Numbered from the stretch's first letter, positions 8,565 through 17,041 are shown. The stretch: 64,000 nucleotides of DNA from Cupriavidus nantongensis (GCF_001598055.1 NZ_CP014845.1:1488001-1552000), one strand, 5' to 3'. Notes: a model not told the origin generated them from the letters alone. A program made the numbers and translations.

Positions 8565-9509
8565 CTAGCGATGCATGTCGCGCAGGTCGCGCAGTTCCTG
8601 CGAGGCCGCGCTCAGCATGCCGCGCAGCCAGACATGGGCGGCCGAGCGGTGGCGCGACGGGTGCCACAACTGGTAGAAGCGCATGAACGGGAACTCGATC
8701 GGCGGCTCCAGCACCGCCAGCGGCACATGCTGCGCATGGTAGTTGGCGAAATGGCGCGCGGTGGTCAGGATCAGGTCGGTGCCGGGGATCAGGCTGGGCG
8801 CGAGGTTGAAGTACGGACAGCTGACCCGGTTGTCGCGGTGCACGCGCAGCGTGCTCAGGCCTGCATCGACCAGTCCGCGCTGGTCGCGCGAATACGGCGT
8901 CGGCACGATATGCGATGCGCCCAGGTAAGCCTGCGCGGTGAACTTGCCGGGCTGCGCATGCACGCTGTCCTGCGCCACCACGCACACCACCTCGTCCTCC
9001 AGCAGCACCGACAGGTGCAGGTGCTCGGGCGGATTGGGCCAGTTGCCGATGACGATATCGACCGCGCCCGCCGACAGCGCCTGCTCATAATCGAAGCTGG
9101 TCCCCAGCGGCAGCGCCGACAGCCGCGCATGCGGCGCGGCGCGGCGCACGGCGCGCACCACATGCGCAAAGAACGGCGGCGCCAGGTAGTCCGGCATCGC
9201 CACCACGAAGCTCTGCTCGGTGGTGGCCGGGTCGAAGCGGTCGTCCGACACCAGCAGGTTGTCGAGCGCGCTGAGCGCGGCCTGCGCGTTGCGCGCCAGC
9301 TGCAGCGCGCGCTCGGTCGGCACCATCACGTTCTTCTCGCGCGTCAGCAACGGGTCGTTGAAGATCGCGCGCAGGCGCTTGAGCGCGGCGCTGATGGCCG
9401 GCTGCGACTGGTTCAGGCGGATCGCCGTGCGCGACACGCTCTGCTCGGCGATCAGGATGCACAGCACGCGCAGCAGGTAGGTGTCGAACGGGTCGTCGGC
9501 GCGAATCAT
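8565..9509 (-). CDS. LysR-family regulator of the urate cluster
   Basis: 314 residues. The helix-turn-helix is at about residues 10-60 (AEQSVSRTAIRLNQSQPAIS), followed by the linker helix and a ligand domain with VVCVVAQDSVHAQ. The start at 9509 (MIRADDPFDTY) is chosen because the family pattern begins a few residues later; codons further upstream give a low-complexity leader. Only a weak binding site precedes it. The gene is divergent from the MFS transporter and uraH genes and convergent in function with uraD, so it probably controls the cluster in response to a purine-pathway intermediate. Confidence 0.88.
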   Translation of the reverse strand: MIRADDPFDTYLLRVLCILIAEQSVSRTAIRLNQSQPAISAALKRLRAIFNDPLLTREKNVMVPTERALQLARNAQAALSALDNLLVSDDRFDPATTEQSFVVAMPDYLAPPFFAHVVRAVRRAAPHARLSALPLGTSFDYEQALSAGAVDIVIGNWPNPPEHLHLSVLLEDEVVCVVAQDSVHAQPGKFTAQAYLGASHIVPTPYSRDQRGLVDAGLSTLRVHRDNRVSCPYFNLAPSLIPGTDLILTTARHFANYHAQHVPLAVLEPPIEFPFMRFYQLWHPSRHRSAAHVWLRGMLSAASQELRDLRDMHR

Positions 9510-9915
9510 GTTGGGTCCGTGGCAGGGGAACAAAGGCAGGGGAACAAAGAAGGCATGGCGGGTGCGGCTGCCGCCGCTCGCGACAGTGCCGGCATGCCAG
9601 GCCATGGCGACTTTGTAGCGTGTCGCGCACCGCACGGCAACCGGTGGAACCCGGACCGGCGCCGCCGAGCCGCGCACGCGCCATCGCCGCGGCGGGCCGA
9701 TCAGGGTAATCCATAGGTCGGCCGGCGGCCGCCGCGGAGGCCCGCAAACCCGCGCCAGGCAAGGGATAGCGGCCCATATCGACGCTGCTATGGGGCCTAT
9801 ACCAGCCCCCTCGTTTCGCATCGGCGGGCCATTCATATACTTGCTCCCAACCCGGCGGACCGCATGCACCGCCACCAGGCCCGGCCTGGCAGAACACCAC
9901 AAGACAGGAGACATC
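9510..9915. other. Divergent intergenic region LysR / MFS (406 bp)
   Basis: No gene was seen. It holds the promoters of the LysR gene and of the transporter-uraH operon, plus the palindrome at 9773-9794. The long gap leaves room for a second regulator site near the LysR start, but none stands out. Confidence 0.5.
9773..9794. promoter_or_regulatory. Candidate LysR operator
   Basis: CCCATA and TATGGG arms separated by ten bases, flanked by further partial symmetry (GG before, GCC after). The ATA/TAT core resembles the LysR-box pattern, though the T-to-A spacing is one longer than the usual eleven. It lies about 120 bp upstream of the transporter start. Confidence 0.5.
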
Positions 9916-11268
9916 ATGTCGATCACGAAACAAGGCGTACCGGTCTTCGCCGGCACCGCCGAAGACGCCGAGGACAGCGTCTACCGCAAGGTAACCTGGC
10001 GCCTGCTGCCCTTCCTCGGGGTGCTGTGGGTGCTGGCGTGGCTGGACCGCGTCAACATCGGCTTCGCCAAGCTGCAGATGCTGGACGCGCTGCGCTTCAG
10101 CGAGGCCGTGTACGGGCTGGGCGCGGGCATCTTCTTCCTGGGTTACTTCTTCTTCGAAGTGCCGTCGAACATGCTGCTGCAGAAGATCGGCGCCAAGAAG
10201 ACCATCATGCGCATTACCATCTGCTGGGGCGTGATCTGCATGCTGCAGAGCTACGTCACCACGCCCACGCAGTTCTACATCCTGCGCTTCCTGCTGGGCG
10301 CGTTCGAGGCCGGCTTCTACCCCGGCGTGATCCTGTACCTGACCTACTGGTATCCGTCGCAGCGCCGCGCACGCGCGTTCGGCACCTTCATGTCGGCATC
10401 GGCCATTGCCGGCGTGCTGGGCGGGCCGCTGGCGGGCTGGATCATGACCGGCATGGCGGGTGTCAGCGGCATGCACGGCTGGCAGTGGCTGTTCATCCTG
10501 GAGGGCATCCCGTCGGTGCTGGCCGGCATCTTTGCCTGGTTCTACATGACCGACAAGCCCGAGCAGGCGCACTGGCTGTCCGACGCCGAGAAGCGCGTGG
10601 TGCAGGACGCGCTCAGGCGCGACCACGCCGCCATGGGCGAGCGCGGCCACGACTGGCGCACGCTCTTCACCAACCCCAAGGTCTGGCTGCTGATCGCGAT
10701 CTTCTTCTGCCTGCTGTGCGCCAACTCGACGCTGACCTTCTGGATCCCGACCATCATCAAGGACGTGGGCTTCACCACGCCGATGGCGGTGGGCTGGATC
10801 GCCGCGGTGGCCTACCTGTGCGGCGCCGCCGGCATGATCCTCAACGGCGCGCATTCCGACCGCCGCAATGAAGTGCGCTGGCACTTCAGCGGCGCCGCGC
10901 TGGTCGGCGGCGGTGCCATGGCCGTACTGGCGGTGCTGCTGGGCGCGCAGGTGCTGTCGCCGGTGATCGCGCTGCTGGCGATGACCGCCGCGCTGGTCGG
11001 CACCATGAGCGCGATCCCGGTGTTCTGGCAGCTGCCCAACCGCTACCTGGCCGGCAGCGCCGCCGCGGTGGGCGTGGCGCTGATCAACTCGGTGGCCAAC
11101 CTGGCCGGCTTCGGCGCCCCGTACGTGATGGGGCTGGTCAAGAACGCCACCGGCAAGCTCACCTCCGGGCTGTACCTGGTGGCAGTGATCGAAGTGCTGG
11201 CCGCGGTGCTGGTTCTGGTGGGCATCCGCCAGCTGCGCAGCAAGCCTGCCCCTGCGCCTGTACGTTAA
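9916..11268 (+). CDS. MFS transporter, anion:cation symporter (ACS) family
   Basis: 450 residues and 12 predicted membrane helices. ACS-type features are LAWLDRVNIGFAKLQM in the first loop, the motif GAKKTIMRITICWG, and FEAGFYPGVILYLTYWYP in helix 4. The ATG at 9916 follows ACAGGAGAC. ACS members import organic anions such as hydroxy acids, aromatic acids or purine derivatives. Its place directly upstream of two hydroxyisourate hydrolase genes suggests uptake of urate, allantoin or a related compound, but the ligand is inferred only from context. Confidence 0.88.
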   Translation: MSITKQGVPVFAGTAEDAEDSVYRKVTWRLLPFLGVLWVLAWLDRVNIGFAKLQMLDALRFSEAVYGLGAGIFFLGYFFFEVPSNMLLQKIGAKKTIMRITICWGVICMLQSYVTTPTQFYILRFLLGAFEAGFYPGVILYLTYWYPSQRRARAFGTFMSASAIAGVLGGPLAGWIMTGMAGVSGMHGWQWLFILEGIPSVLAGIFAWFYMTDKPEQAHWLSDAEKRVVQDALRRDHAAMGERGHDWRTLFTNPKVWLLIAIFFCLLCANSTLTFWIPTIIKDVGFTTPMAVGWIAAVAYLCGAAGMILNGAHSDRRNEVRWHFSGAALVGGGAMAVLAVLLGAQVLSPVIALLAMTAALVGTMSAIPVFWQLPNRYLAGSAAAVGVALINSVANLAGFGAPYVMGLVKNATGKLTSGLYLVAVIEVLAAVLVLVGIRQLRSKPAPAPVR

Positions 11269-11278
11269 GGAGCCTGAG

Positions 11279-11782
11279 ATGGACGACCATAGCTTTGATC
11301 CCGCGCGCCGGCGCTTCGCGCTGCAATCGATGACGCTGGGTGGCGGCGCGCTGCTGGCCGGCGCCAGCTGGGGCGCCACGCCGGACGCGCCCAACCAGAC
11401 CGCCGCGCCGGTACAGCAAGGCGGCCTGAGCCCGCGCCTGACGCTGCATGCACTCGACACCTACCACGGCACGCCCGCGGCCGGCATGCGCGTGGAGATG
11501 TTCCGCATCGACAATGGGCAACGCACGCCGCTGCAGACCGTCACGCTGGCCGCCAACGGCCGCAGCGAGCCGCCGCTGCTGATCGGCGACAGCTACCGCA
11601 CCGGCACCTACGAACTGATCCTGCACGCCGACGAGTACTTCGCCGCGCGCAAGGCCAGCCTGCCGCAGCCGTCGTTCCTGTCGAAGATCCCGCTGCGCGT
11701 GCGTGTCACCGACGCCGGGCAGCGCATCCACTTGCCCGTGCTGTTCGGGCCGTGGAGCTACAACTACTACCGCGGCAGCTGA
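11279..11782 (+). CDS. uraH: 5-Hydroxyisourate hydrolase with an export signal
   Basis: 167 residues against about 110-120 for the ordinary enzyme; the extra N-terminus is a Tat-like leader (ARRRFALQ, then GGGALLAGASWGA). Hydrolyses 5-hydroxyisourate to OHCU. The transthyretin-like domain keeps His57 (LTLHALD), Arg95 (NGRSE), His151 (IHLPVL) and the family C-terminus YYRGS. The ATG at 11279 follows AAGGAG, ten bases after the transporter stop. A second, leaderless uraH follows, so this copy is predicted to act in the periplasm. Confidence 0.9.
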   Translation: MDDHSFDPARRRFALQSMTLGGGALLAGASWGATPDAPNQTAAPVQQGGLSPRLTLHALDTYHGTPAAGMRVEMFRIDNGQRTPLQTVTLAANGRSEPPLLIGDSYRTGTYELILHADEYFAARKASLPQPSFLSKIPLRVRVTDAGQRIHLPVLFGPWSYNYYRGS

Positions 11783-11812
11783 GCGCGCGGCCCTATCCGG
11801 AGAGATCGCATC

Positions 11813-12148
11813 ATGGCAGGTATCAGCACCCATGTGCTCGACGTATCGCTGGGCCGCCCGGTGGCCGGCATGCAGGTCGAGCTGTTCGACGTCGCGGTGC
11901 AGCCGCCCCGGCTGCTGGCACGCACCCGCACCAACCACGACGGCCGCACCGATGCGCCGATGCTGCCGCCGGCGCAGGCGCGCACCGGCGAGTTCGAGCT
12001 GCGCTTCTGGGTGGCGGACTACTTCCGCACCCCGGACGTGTTCGCCGACATCGTGCCGGTGCGCTTTACCATCGCGGATGCGGCGCAGCACTACCATGTG
12101 CCGCTGCTGTGTTCGCCGTGGAGTTTTGGCACGTATCGGGGGAGTTGA
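11813..12148 (+). CDS. uraH: 5-Hydroxyisourate hydrolase, cytoplasmic
   Basis: 111 residues, the standard length with no leader. His7 (STHVLD), Arg45 (DGRTD), His95 (HYHVPLL) and the C-terminal TYRGS are the active-site and family residues. It produces OHCU for UraD. The gene starts 30 bp after the exported copy and its frame ends the transporter operon. The two copies differ clearly in sequence, so the pair is not a recent duplication. Confidence 0.93.
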   Translation: MAGISTHVLDVSLGRPVAGMQVELFDVAVQPPRLLARTRTNHDGRTDAPMLPPAQARTGEFELRFWVADYFRTPDVFADIVPVRFTIADAAQHYHVPLLCSPWSFGTYRGS

Positions 12149-12218
12149 AATTTTGATTGGTGTTTTGATGGGGTGTCGTGCTTGGCGGGCGTGGCTGTTT
12201 CGCCGGCGCAGCCGGCGA

Positions 12219-12249
12219 CCTACTTCTTGGCCGAGCGCCAAGAAGTAGG
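12219..12249 (+). repeat. Stem-loop of element A, loop CCGAGCG
   Basis: A perfect 12-bp stem, CCTACTTCTTGG paired with CCAAGAAGTAGG, around the seven-base loop CCGAGCG. The loop is identical in element B and nearly so in C, while the stem bases differ with compensation on the other arm. Confidence 0.85.
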
Positions 12250-12557
12250 CAAGAAACGCGTCGCCTAAGCGGCTGGCTAAGGCGGCGTTGGTAGTTCGGG
12301 CGGTGGTGACTTTCGGTCGTGCTGGTGGTGGTTCCACCCTGCTGACGCTACCTGGATGTGCCTGGCGTTCGAGGTCGGATGGACGAACCCGACTTTAGGT
12401 CGGTGGCCGCCTTCTAACTGCGTTGTCGGTGGGACGCCTTCGGCTGCGCTGCGCGCACGCCCTATCTCAGGTCTTGGGCTCTGGCACGGAGTGCGTCGCT
12501 GCGCTCGCACACGTTGTCGCTGGCGATCCCCTGGCTTTTATTGCCCGCTTGTTTTCT

Positions 12558-12583
12558 CCCCTCTCCCGCTTGCGGGAGAGGGG
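12558..12583. repeat. GC-rich perfect inverted repeat (element A end module)
   Basis: CCCCTCTCCCGC and its exact complement are separated by only TT, followed by GCGGGGGAGAGGG. The same module occurs next to tctA at 51884-51930, and a degraded version ends element B. It may act as a 3'-end structure for convergent uraH and HxlR transcripts. Confidence 0.7.
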
Positions 12584-12694
12584 CGGGGGAGAGGGCCGGC
12601 GCATCCACGAAGTCAACAGCATCAACTGCTGCGCACCACCTCATCCCCAAGAATTCCTCGAAGAACCTTATTCAAGGGCCACCTCGCCTCGCCG

Positions 12695-13141
12695 CTATCG
12701 CGGCTTGCGCACCTCCGCCTCATCTGGCGACAGCACCTTGCCGTCACCCGAGCGCGGCATCATCGGCGGCACCGGCTTGCCGGTGCGCTTTTCCACCAGT
12801 TGTGAGCGCCGCTCGCCGCGCGCGAACAGGTGGTGTTCCCCCCACTGGCGCAACGCCACCACGATGGGGAACAGGCTCTCCCCCATTTCCGTCAGCACGT
12901 ACTCCTGGTAGGCACTGCCGTCCGAAGCGGGTCGCGTCGACAGGATGCCGGCTTCCACCAGACGGCGCAGGCGGTCGGACAAGATATTGCGCGCCACCGC
13001 CAGGCTGCGCTGGAAGTCGCTGAAGCGGTGCATGCCGTCGAAGGCATCGCGCACGATCATCAGCGACCAGCGGTCGCCGACCAGCGCCAGCGCGCGCGCC
13101 ACGGGGCAGGTATCTTCGCTCGGGTCCTTGCGGGTGACCAT
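12695..13141 (-). CDS. HxlR-family transcriptional regulator
   Basis: 148 residues with one winged-helix domain. CPVARALALVGDRWSLMIVRD is the family start, with the Cys near residue 12 often redox-active. MHRFSDFQRSLAVARNILSDRL is the recognition region. It is divergent from an MFS drug-type transporter, and a long inverted repeat lies between them, so it most likely represses that transporter and itself. The C-terminal tail after residue 110 is longer and more charged than in many members. Confidence 0.9.
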   Translation of the reverse strand: MVTRKDPSEDTCPVARALALVGDRWSLMIVRDAFDGMHRFSDFQRSLAVARNILSDRLRRLVEAGILSTRPASDGSAYQEYVLTEMGESLFPIVVALRQWGEHHLFARGERRSQLVEKRTGKPVPPMMPRSGDGKVLSPDEAEVRKPR

Positions 13142-13175
13142 GTCTGGCTAGCCTTGGGCGCATCGCCCGCTGTCA

Positions 13176-13237
13176 AAGTGGTTGCATTTTAAAACTAGCC
13201 GGCTTACGCTTCAACCGGTTTTGATTTGCAACCACTT
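13176..13237. promoter_or_regulatory. Wide inverted repeat between the HxlR and MFS genes
   Basis: AAGTGGTTGCA at 13176-13186 and its exact complement TGCAACCACTT at 13227-13237 flank about 40 bp that hold TTTTAAAACTAGCCGG and ACCGGTTTTGATT, themselves partly symmetrical. The right arm ends ten bases before the transporter start. This fits two operator half-sites for HxlR dimers. Confidence 0.65.
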
Positions 13238-13246
13238 CGAAGCGAT

Positions 13247-14485
13247 ATGGAAACCTGCACGCGCGCGCCGGACACGGCATCGCCCCCACCCCGCCCCGCG
13301 GCCACGCCACTGCCGCGCAGTGCGGTGCTGTTGTTCGCCTGCGCCAGCGGGCTCAGCGTGGCCAACGTCTATTACGCGCAGCCGCTGCTGGACGCGCTGA
13401 TGGCGGACTTCGGCATCGGTGCCGCCGCCATCGGCGGCGTCGTCACCGCCACCCAGGCCGGCTGCGCGCTGGCGCTGCTGTTGCTGGTGCCGCTGGGCGA
13501 CCTGCTGCCGCGCCGCCGCCTGATGCTGGCGCAGGTGCTGGCGCTGGCCGGCGCGCTGGCGGTGGTGGCGCTGGCGCCATCGGTGACGATGCTGCTGGCG
13601 GGGATGCTGCTGACCGGCCTGCTCGGCACCGCCATGACGCAGGGACTGATCGCCTACGCGGCCGCCGCGGCAGCCCCGCGCGAACGCGGGCACGTGGTCG
13701 GCACCGCGCAGGGCGGCGTGTTTGCCGGCTTGCTGCTGGCGCGCGTGGTGGCCGGCGGCGTCAGCGACCTGGCCGGATGGCGCAGCGTCTATGTCTGCGC
13801 CGCCGCGGTCATGCTGGTGCTGGCGCTGCTGCTGTGGCGCTCGCTGCCGGTGCTGCCCGGCCCCGCGCAGCGGATGCGCTATGCCAGCCTGGTGTGGTCG
13901 CTGTTCGCGCTGCTGTGCCGCGACCGGGTCCTGCAGATCCGCGGCATGATCGCGCTGCTGATGTTCGCCGCGTTCAATATCTTCTGGAGCGCGCTGGTGC
14001 TGCCGCTCAGCGCCCCGCCCTACCAGCTGTCGCACACCGCCATCGGCGCCTTCGGGCTGGTCGGCGCGGCCGGTGCGCTGGCCGCTGCGCGCGCGGGGCG
14101 CTGGGCCGACCAGGGCCTCGGTCAGCGCACCACGTTCGCGGCCCTGGTGCTGCTGGTGGTCGCATGGCTGCCGCTGTCATGGCTGGGCACTTCGCTGTGG
14201 CCGCTCGCGCTCGGCATCGTGCTGCTCGACCTGGGCGGCCAGGCCATCCACGTCACCAACCAGAGCATGATCTTCCGCGCCGATGCCACCGCGCACAGCC
14301 GGCTGGTCGGTGCCTACATGCTGTTCTATGCGACCGGCAGCGGCCTGGGCGCGCTTGCCACCACGGCGACCTACGATGCTGCCGGCTGGCGCGGCGTGTG
14401 CATGCTCGGTGCGGGAGTCAGCTTGCTGGCGCTGTTGTTCTGGGCCGGCACACGGCACTGGATGCCGGCGCAGGCCACGCCATAG
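13247..14485 (+). CDS. MFS transporter (drug/metabolite efflux type)
   Basis: 412 residues with about 12 membrane helices and a Pro-rich cytoplasmic N-terminus. SGLSVANVYYAQPLLDALMADF and GDLLPRRRLML correspond to the first helices and loop motif of the YnfM/DHA1-like group. The ATG at 13247 is preferred over a TTG 21 bases upstream that would fall inside the operator. The partner HxlR gene is divergent, which suggests induction by a toxic or redox-active compound. The substrate is unknown. Confidence 0.87.
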   Translation: METCTRAPDTASPPPRPAATPLPRSAVLLFACASGLSVANVYYAQPLLDALMADFGIGAAAIGGVVTATQAGCALALLLLVPLGDLLPRRRLMLAQVLALAGALAVVALAPSVTMLLAGMLLTGLLGTAMTQGLIAYAAAAAAPRERGHVVGTAQGGVFAGLLLARVVAGGVSDLAGWRSVYVCAAAVMLVLALLLWRSLPVLPGPAQRMRYASLVWSLFALLCRDRVLQIRGMIALLMFAAFNIFWSALVLPLSAPPYQLSHTAIGAFGLVGAAGALAAARAGRWADQGLGQRTTFAALVLLVVAWLPLSWLGTSLWPLALGIVLLDLGGQAIHVTNQSMIFRADATAHSRLVGAYMLFYATGSGLGALATTATYDAAGWRGVCMLGAGVSLLALLFWAGTRHWMPAQATP

Positions 14486-14604
14486 CGCCGCCTCATCCGT
14501 TCAGGCCAAAGCTGCGCGCAAGCAGGGGAAAATCCGCGCAATAAGGCTTTAGAATCTCGCATCCAACCTGGTTCGATCCCGTGAAAGTCCTTACCCGCCT
14601 CAAC

Positions 14605-15159
14605 ATGAAGCAGCTCTCCCTGCTCTGCGCCGCACTGCTGGCCACCGTTTCCGTCCACGCCGCCACCACCGCGGCCCAGCCCGAGCCGGCCGGCAATACC
14701 GCGGCGCCGCTGGGCCTGGAGCTGGGCAAGGCCAAATGCTCGCGCCTGTCGCCGCCGCAGAACCATGCCAGGACCGGCACCTCCGAATGGGCCGGCGGCG
14801 ATACGGTGGAGCTGAAGCACCTGGAGCGCTTCCATCTGCCCGGCCTGTCGCGGGTGGTGCTGAACTGCGATGCGCAGGATGCGGTGGCGTTGATCACCAT
14901 GACCTTCGAGCGCCCGGCAATGGAAGACGTGCGCAGGAAGCTGGACGAGCGCTATGCCGCCGTGCGCAAGACCGAAGGCGCGGCCGAGAACGGCTATGCC
15001 GAATGGAGCGCCGCCAATGGCAGCCTGGAGCTGCTCTACGGGCGCGACAGCAAGCACTTCACCGTGGCTTACTGGGCCAGGGGCGCCAAGGCCAAGTACT
15101 TCTCCTACAGCGGCGGCGGCAAGAAGCCCGCGGCAGCGCCCCAGCCTGCGCCGCTGTAA
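14605..15159 (+). CDS. Exported protein of unknown function
   Basis: 184 residues from the ATG at 14605 (MKQLSLLCAALLATVSVHA, a clean signal peptide with cleavage after VHA); a GTG at 14581 is an alternative start with a slightly longer leader. Neither has a strong binding site. The mature protein has two Cys (near KCSRL and LNCDA) that could form a disulfide, then a mixed alpha/beta core and a Lys/Ala/Pro-rich tail. The family was not recognised. It sits alone between the MFS gene and a 338-bp gap. Confidence 0.7.
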   Translation: MKQLSLLCAALLATVSVHAATTAAQPEPAGNTAAPLGLELGKAKCSRLSPPQNHARTGTSEWAGGDTVELKHLERFHLPGLSRVVLNCDAQDAVALITMTFERPAMEDVRRKLDERYAAVRKTEGAAENGYAEWSAANGSLELLYGRDSKHFTVAYWARGAKAKYFSYSGGGKKPAAAPQPAPL

Positions 15160-15497
15160 GCGGGATTGCGGCGACGCGGACTTGCCGGGCCGTGTCACAG
15201 CGGTCTCGGGGCGCCGAGATCATCACTGCAAGCGCGGCACCCGTAGCACGGGCCATTGCGCAATGCTTCTCGATTCCCCTGTATCGAAGCCGCCGCGTCG
15301 CCTATGCTTTCCAGTGCGACGGATAAAAATCCGGCGCAGCATTCGCATGCACTGAACAACAAGAAGGGGCAAGTCCCCCACAGCGGGAAGCGCTGCCGGC
15401 TGGCGCGTTCCGCGCATTGCATTGGCCTGGTCACGGGGTGAGTCGATCGCACACGAGCATGTGGGGCCCGTGGGCGCGATACGCCGTTGACGACAAC
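15160..15497. other. Gap of 338 bp without a recognised gene
   Basis: No open frame with a plausible start and binding site was found, and no strong hairpin or promoter stands out. In-frame upstream codons of the next gene extend into it but look non-coding. Confidence 0.5.
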
Positions 15498-16916
15498 ATG
15501 ACAGACCAATTCCTGTTCAGCAAGCCGTTCACGTTTCTCGCCTGCGCCGGCATGACGGAAGTCAGGGACGGCATCGAGGCACTGGAAACACTTCCCGGCC
15601 ACCTGTTCTGGCTGGAGAACGAGGATTTCATCCGTCGGGTCTACGTGCCTGACTTCGTCGAGCAAAGCCGCGCCGCCCTCGAGGCCGCGATGCCGGGCGG
15701 GCCGGAACTGATCGACGCGCTCGCGCCCGAGATCCGCCGCAGCGCCGCCGTGCTGCCGGCACTGCGGCGGCTGTCCGCGGAACAGGCCGCGCTGGCCCAC
15801 TCGTACTGCTACTGGTGCTATTGCGCCGATGTGGTCGGGCGCGCCCAGGGCATCCCGCGCAGCGCCATCGCGCGCCAGTTCGAGCGCGCCGCCGCCGCGC
15901 GCGACGGCGCGCACAGGCTGCAGTGGCTCTGCCCATGTTGCGGCGGCCGGGCGCAGTATCAGGTCGATGGCTTGCTGGCATCGCAGCGGCCGGTGCGCCA
16001 GGGCGGCTTTTCGCTCGAATGCGCGCATTGCGGACACCGGGAGCGGCTCTATGCCGGCTTCCTGCACGCGGGCCGGCTCGAATGCCGGTGCGCGCTGTGC
16101 ACCGGCTTTGTCCAGTCGCTGGCGGGCCAGCTGGCGCGGGCCGCGCGCAAGCTGTGCGCCAGCCTGGAAGACTATGCGTGGATGCACGCGGTGGACACCG
16201 CCGCGGAGATCGGCGAGCTCAAGGATGCCTCGCTGCAACGGATTGCACATGGGGACAAGCCCTCGGCCAACGCGATGGCGTTCGCCGCGGCGGCCCAGTC
16301 CGGCGAGGCGCGCACCATGCCGGAACTGCTTGCGCGCATCGACCCCACGCTGGAAAGCCGGCTCGACAAGAACCCCAGGGCCTGGGCGCTCTTGTGCGAG
16401 CTGCTGCGCGAAGGCGTGGTCGACAGCGAATGCACCATCTACGACCACGATGGCCGCAAGCACGTGGCGCTTGAAATCACCTTGCTCGACGACGACCCGG
16501 CGCTCGACAGCGGCACGGCGCAGGACGATCTCGCGACCCTGCTGCGCGGCTACCAGCCGGCCGAGCCCGAAGCCTTCGTCGGCTGGCTCAAAGCGCTCAA
16601 GCGGCTGCGCCTTTGCACCGGCCGGTTCAATGCGGCCGTCGACGTGTCGTGGAAACCCAACCTGGAGCACTGCCGCATCCTGACCGCGCGCTGGCTGCAG
16701 GACACGGCGCCGCTGGCGCCACTGACGCCATCGGCCGCGCATGGCAGCGCCCCGTGGCCGCTGCCAGCGCAGCGCGCGCGCGCCCCGGAACGCACGGTGT
16801 ATCTCGACGCCGAACTGGAGGCCGTGCAGCTGCTCAAGTCGCTGGGCTATATCCTGCTGAGTCCGGAAGACATCCGTTCGCAACGGGATCCCGCCGAGTC
16901 CGCCGGACCCGACTGA
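15498..16916 (+). CDS. Cys-rich putative zinc-ribbon protein of unknown function
   Basis: 472 residues from the ATG at 15498. Cysteines cluster in four groups: C104/C107/C109 (YCYWCYC), C145/C147/C148 (LCPCCGG), C175/C178 (ECAHCGH) and C196/C198/C201 (ECRCALC). The middle two look like the halves of a zinc ribbon with 27-30 residues between. The C-terminal half is helical and acidic, with SLGYILLSPEDI near the end. FdhE-type proteins have a comparable paired-Cys layout, but the sequence is not close enough to claim the family. An 18-bp hairpin follows the stop directly. Confidence 0.75.
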   Translation: MTDQFLFSKPFTFLACAGMTEVRDGIEALETLPGHLFWLENEDFIRRVYVPDFVEQSRAALEAAMPGGPELIDALAPEIRRSAAVLPALRRLSAEQAALAHSYCYWCYCADVVGRAQGIPRSAIARQFERAAAARDGAHRLQWLCPCCGGRAQYQVDGLLASQRPVRQGGFSLECAHCGHRERLYAGFLHAGRLECRCALCTGFVQSLAGQLARAARKLCASLEDYAWMHAVDTAAEIGELKDASLQRIAHGDKPSANAMAFAAAAQSGEARTMPELLARIDPTLESRLDKNPRAWALLCELLREGVVDSECTIYDHDGRKHVALEITLLDDDPALDSGTAQDDLATLLRGYQPAEPEAFVGWLKALKRLRLCTGRFNAAVDVSWKPNLEHCRILTARWLQDTAPLAPLTPSAAHGSAPWPLPAQRARAPERTVYLDAELEAVQLLKSLGYILLSPEDIRSQRDPAESAGPD

Positions 16917-16958
16917 ATGCGCGGCAGGCGGCGGCCATGACCGCCGCCTGCCGCGCAT
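16917..16958. terminator. 18-bp perfect hairpin after the Cys-rich gene
   Basis: The arms at 16917-16934 and 16941-16958 are exact complements around the loop CCATGA and begin with the base after the stop codon. No T run follows, so it may act as a Rho-independent-like stop or as a barrier protecting the mRNA end. Confidence 0.65.
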
Positions 16959-17006
16959 ATCGAAGCGCGGATTTATTCGTTGGTTCGGGGGCGCGTTCCG
17001 CGTACG

Positions 17007-17036
17007 TTCGGGAGTTCCGATATTGAACTCCCCGAA
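17007..17036 (+). promoter_or_regulatory. Hairpin immediately upstream of the first binding-protein gene
   Basis: TTCGGGAGTTC pairs with GAACTCCCCGAA (eight pairs, one bulged C, then more pairs) around CGATATT. It ends five bases before the ATG at 17042 and hides the only GGGAG-like stretch. It could be a protein-binding operator or an RNA structure that limits translation. Confidence 0.4.
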
Positions 17037-17041
17037 ACGCC

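Larger units (their letters stand above)
12176..12614 (+). repeat. Intergenic repeat element A
   Basis: About 440 bp nearly identical to element B at 49223-49656. It begins 27 bp after the uraH stop. In order it holds a CGCCGGC/GCCGGCG hairpin, a covarying stem-loop (12219-12249), a conserved tail CGCGTCGCCTAAGCGGCTGG, about 280 bp shared with B, and a GC-rich hairpin (12558-12583). The same core occurs, inverted and diverged, at 51255-51425. Confidence 0.9.
12149..12694. other. 546-bp gap holding repeat element A
   Basis: No gene. Short open frames here encode only spurious Pro/Arg-rich peptides of the repeat and recur in element B at 49.3 kb. The content is the repeat itself (12176-12614), followed by about 80 bp of ordinary sequence before the end of the HxlR gene. 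Confidence 0.8.

Noticed and set aside
12277..12510. Short minus-strand frame in repeat A, recurring in repeat B (49324-49668)
   Set aside because: Pro/Arg-rich peptide with no binding site; its conservation follows the DNA repeat, and the covarying hairpins argue for selection on structure instead.
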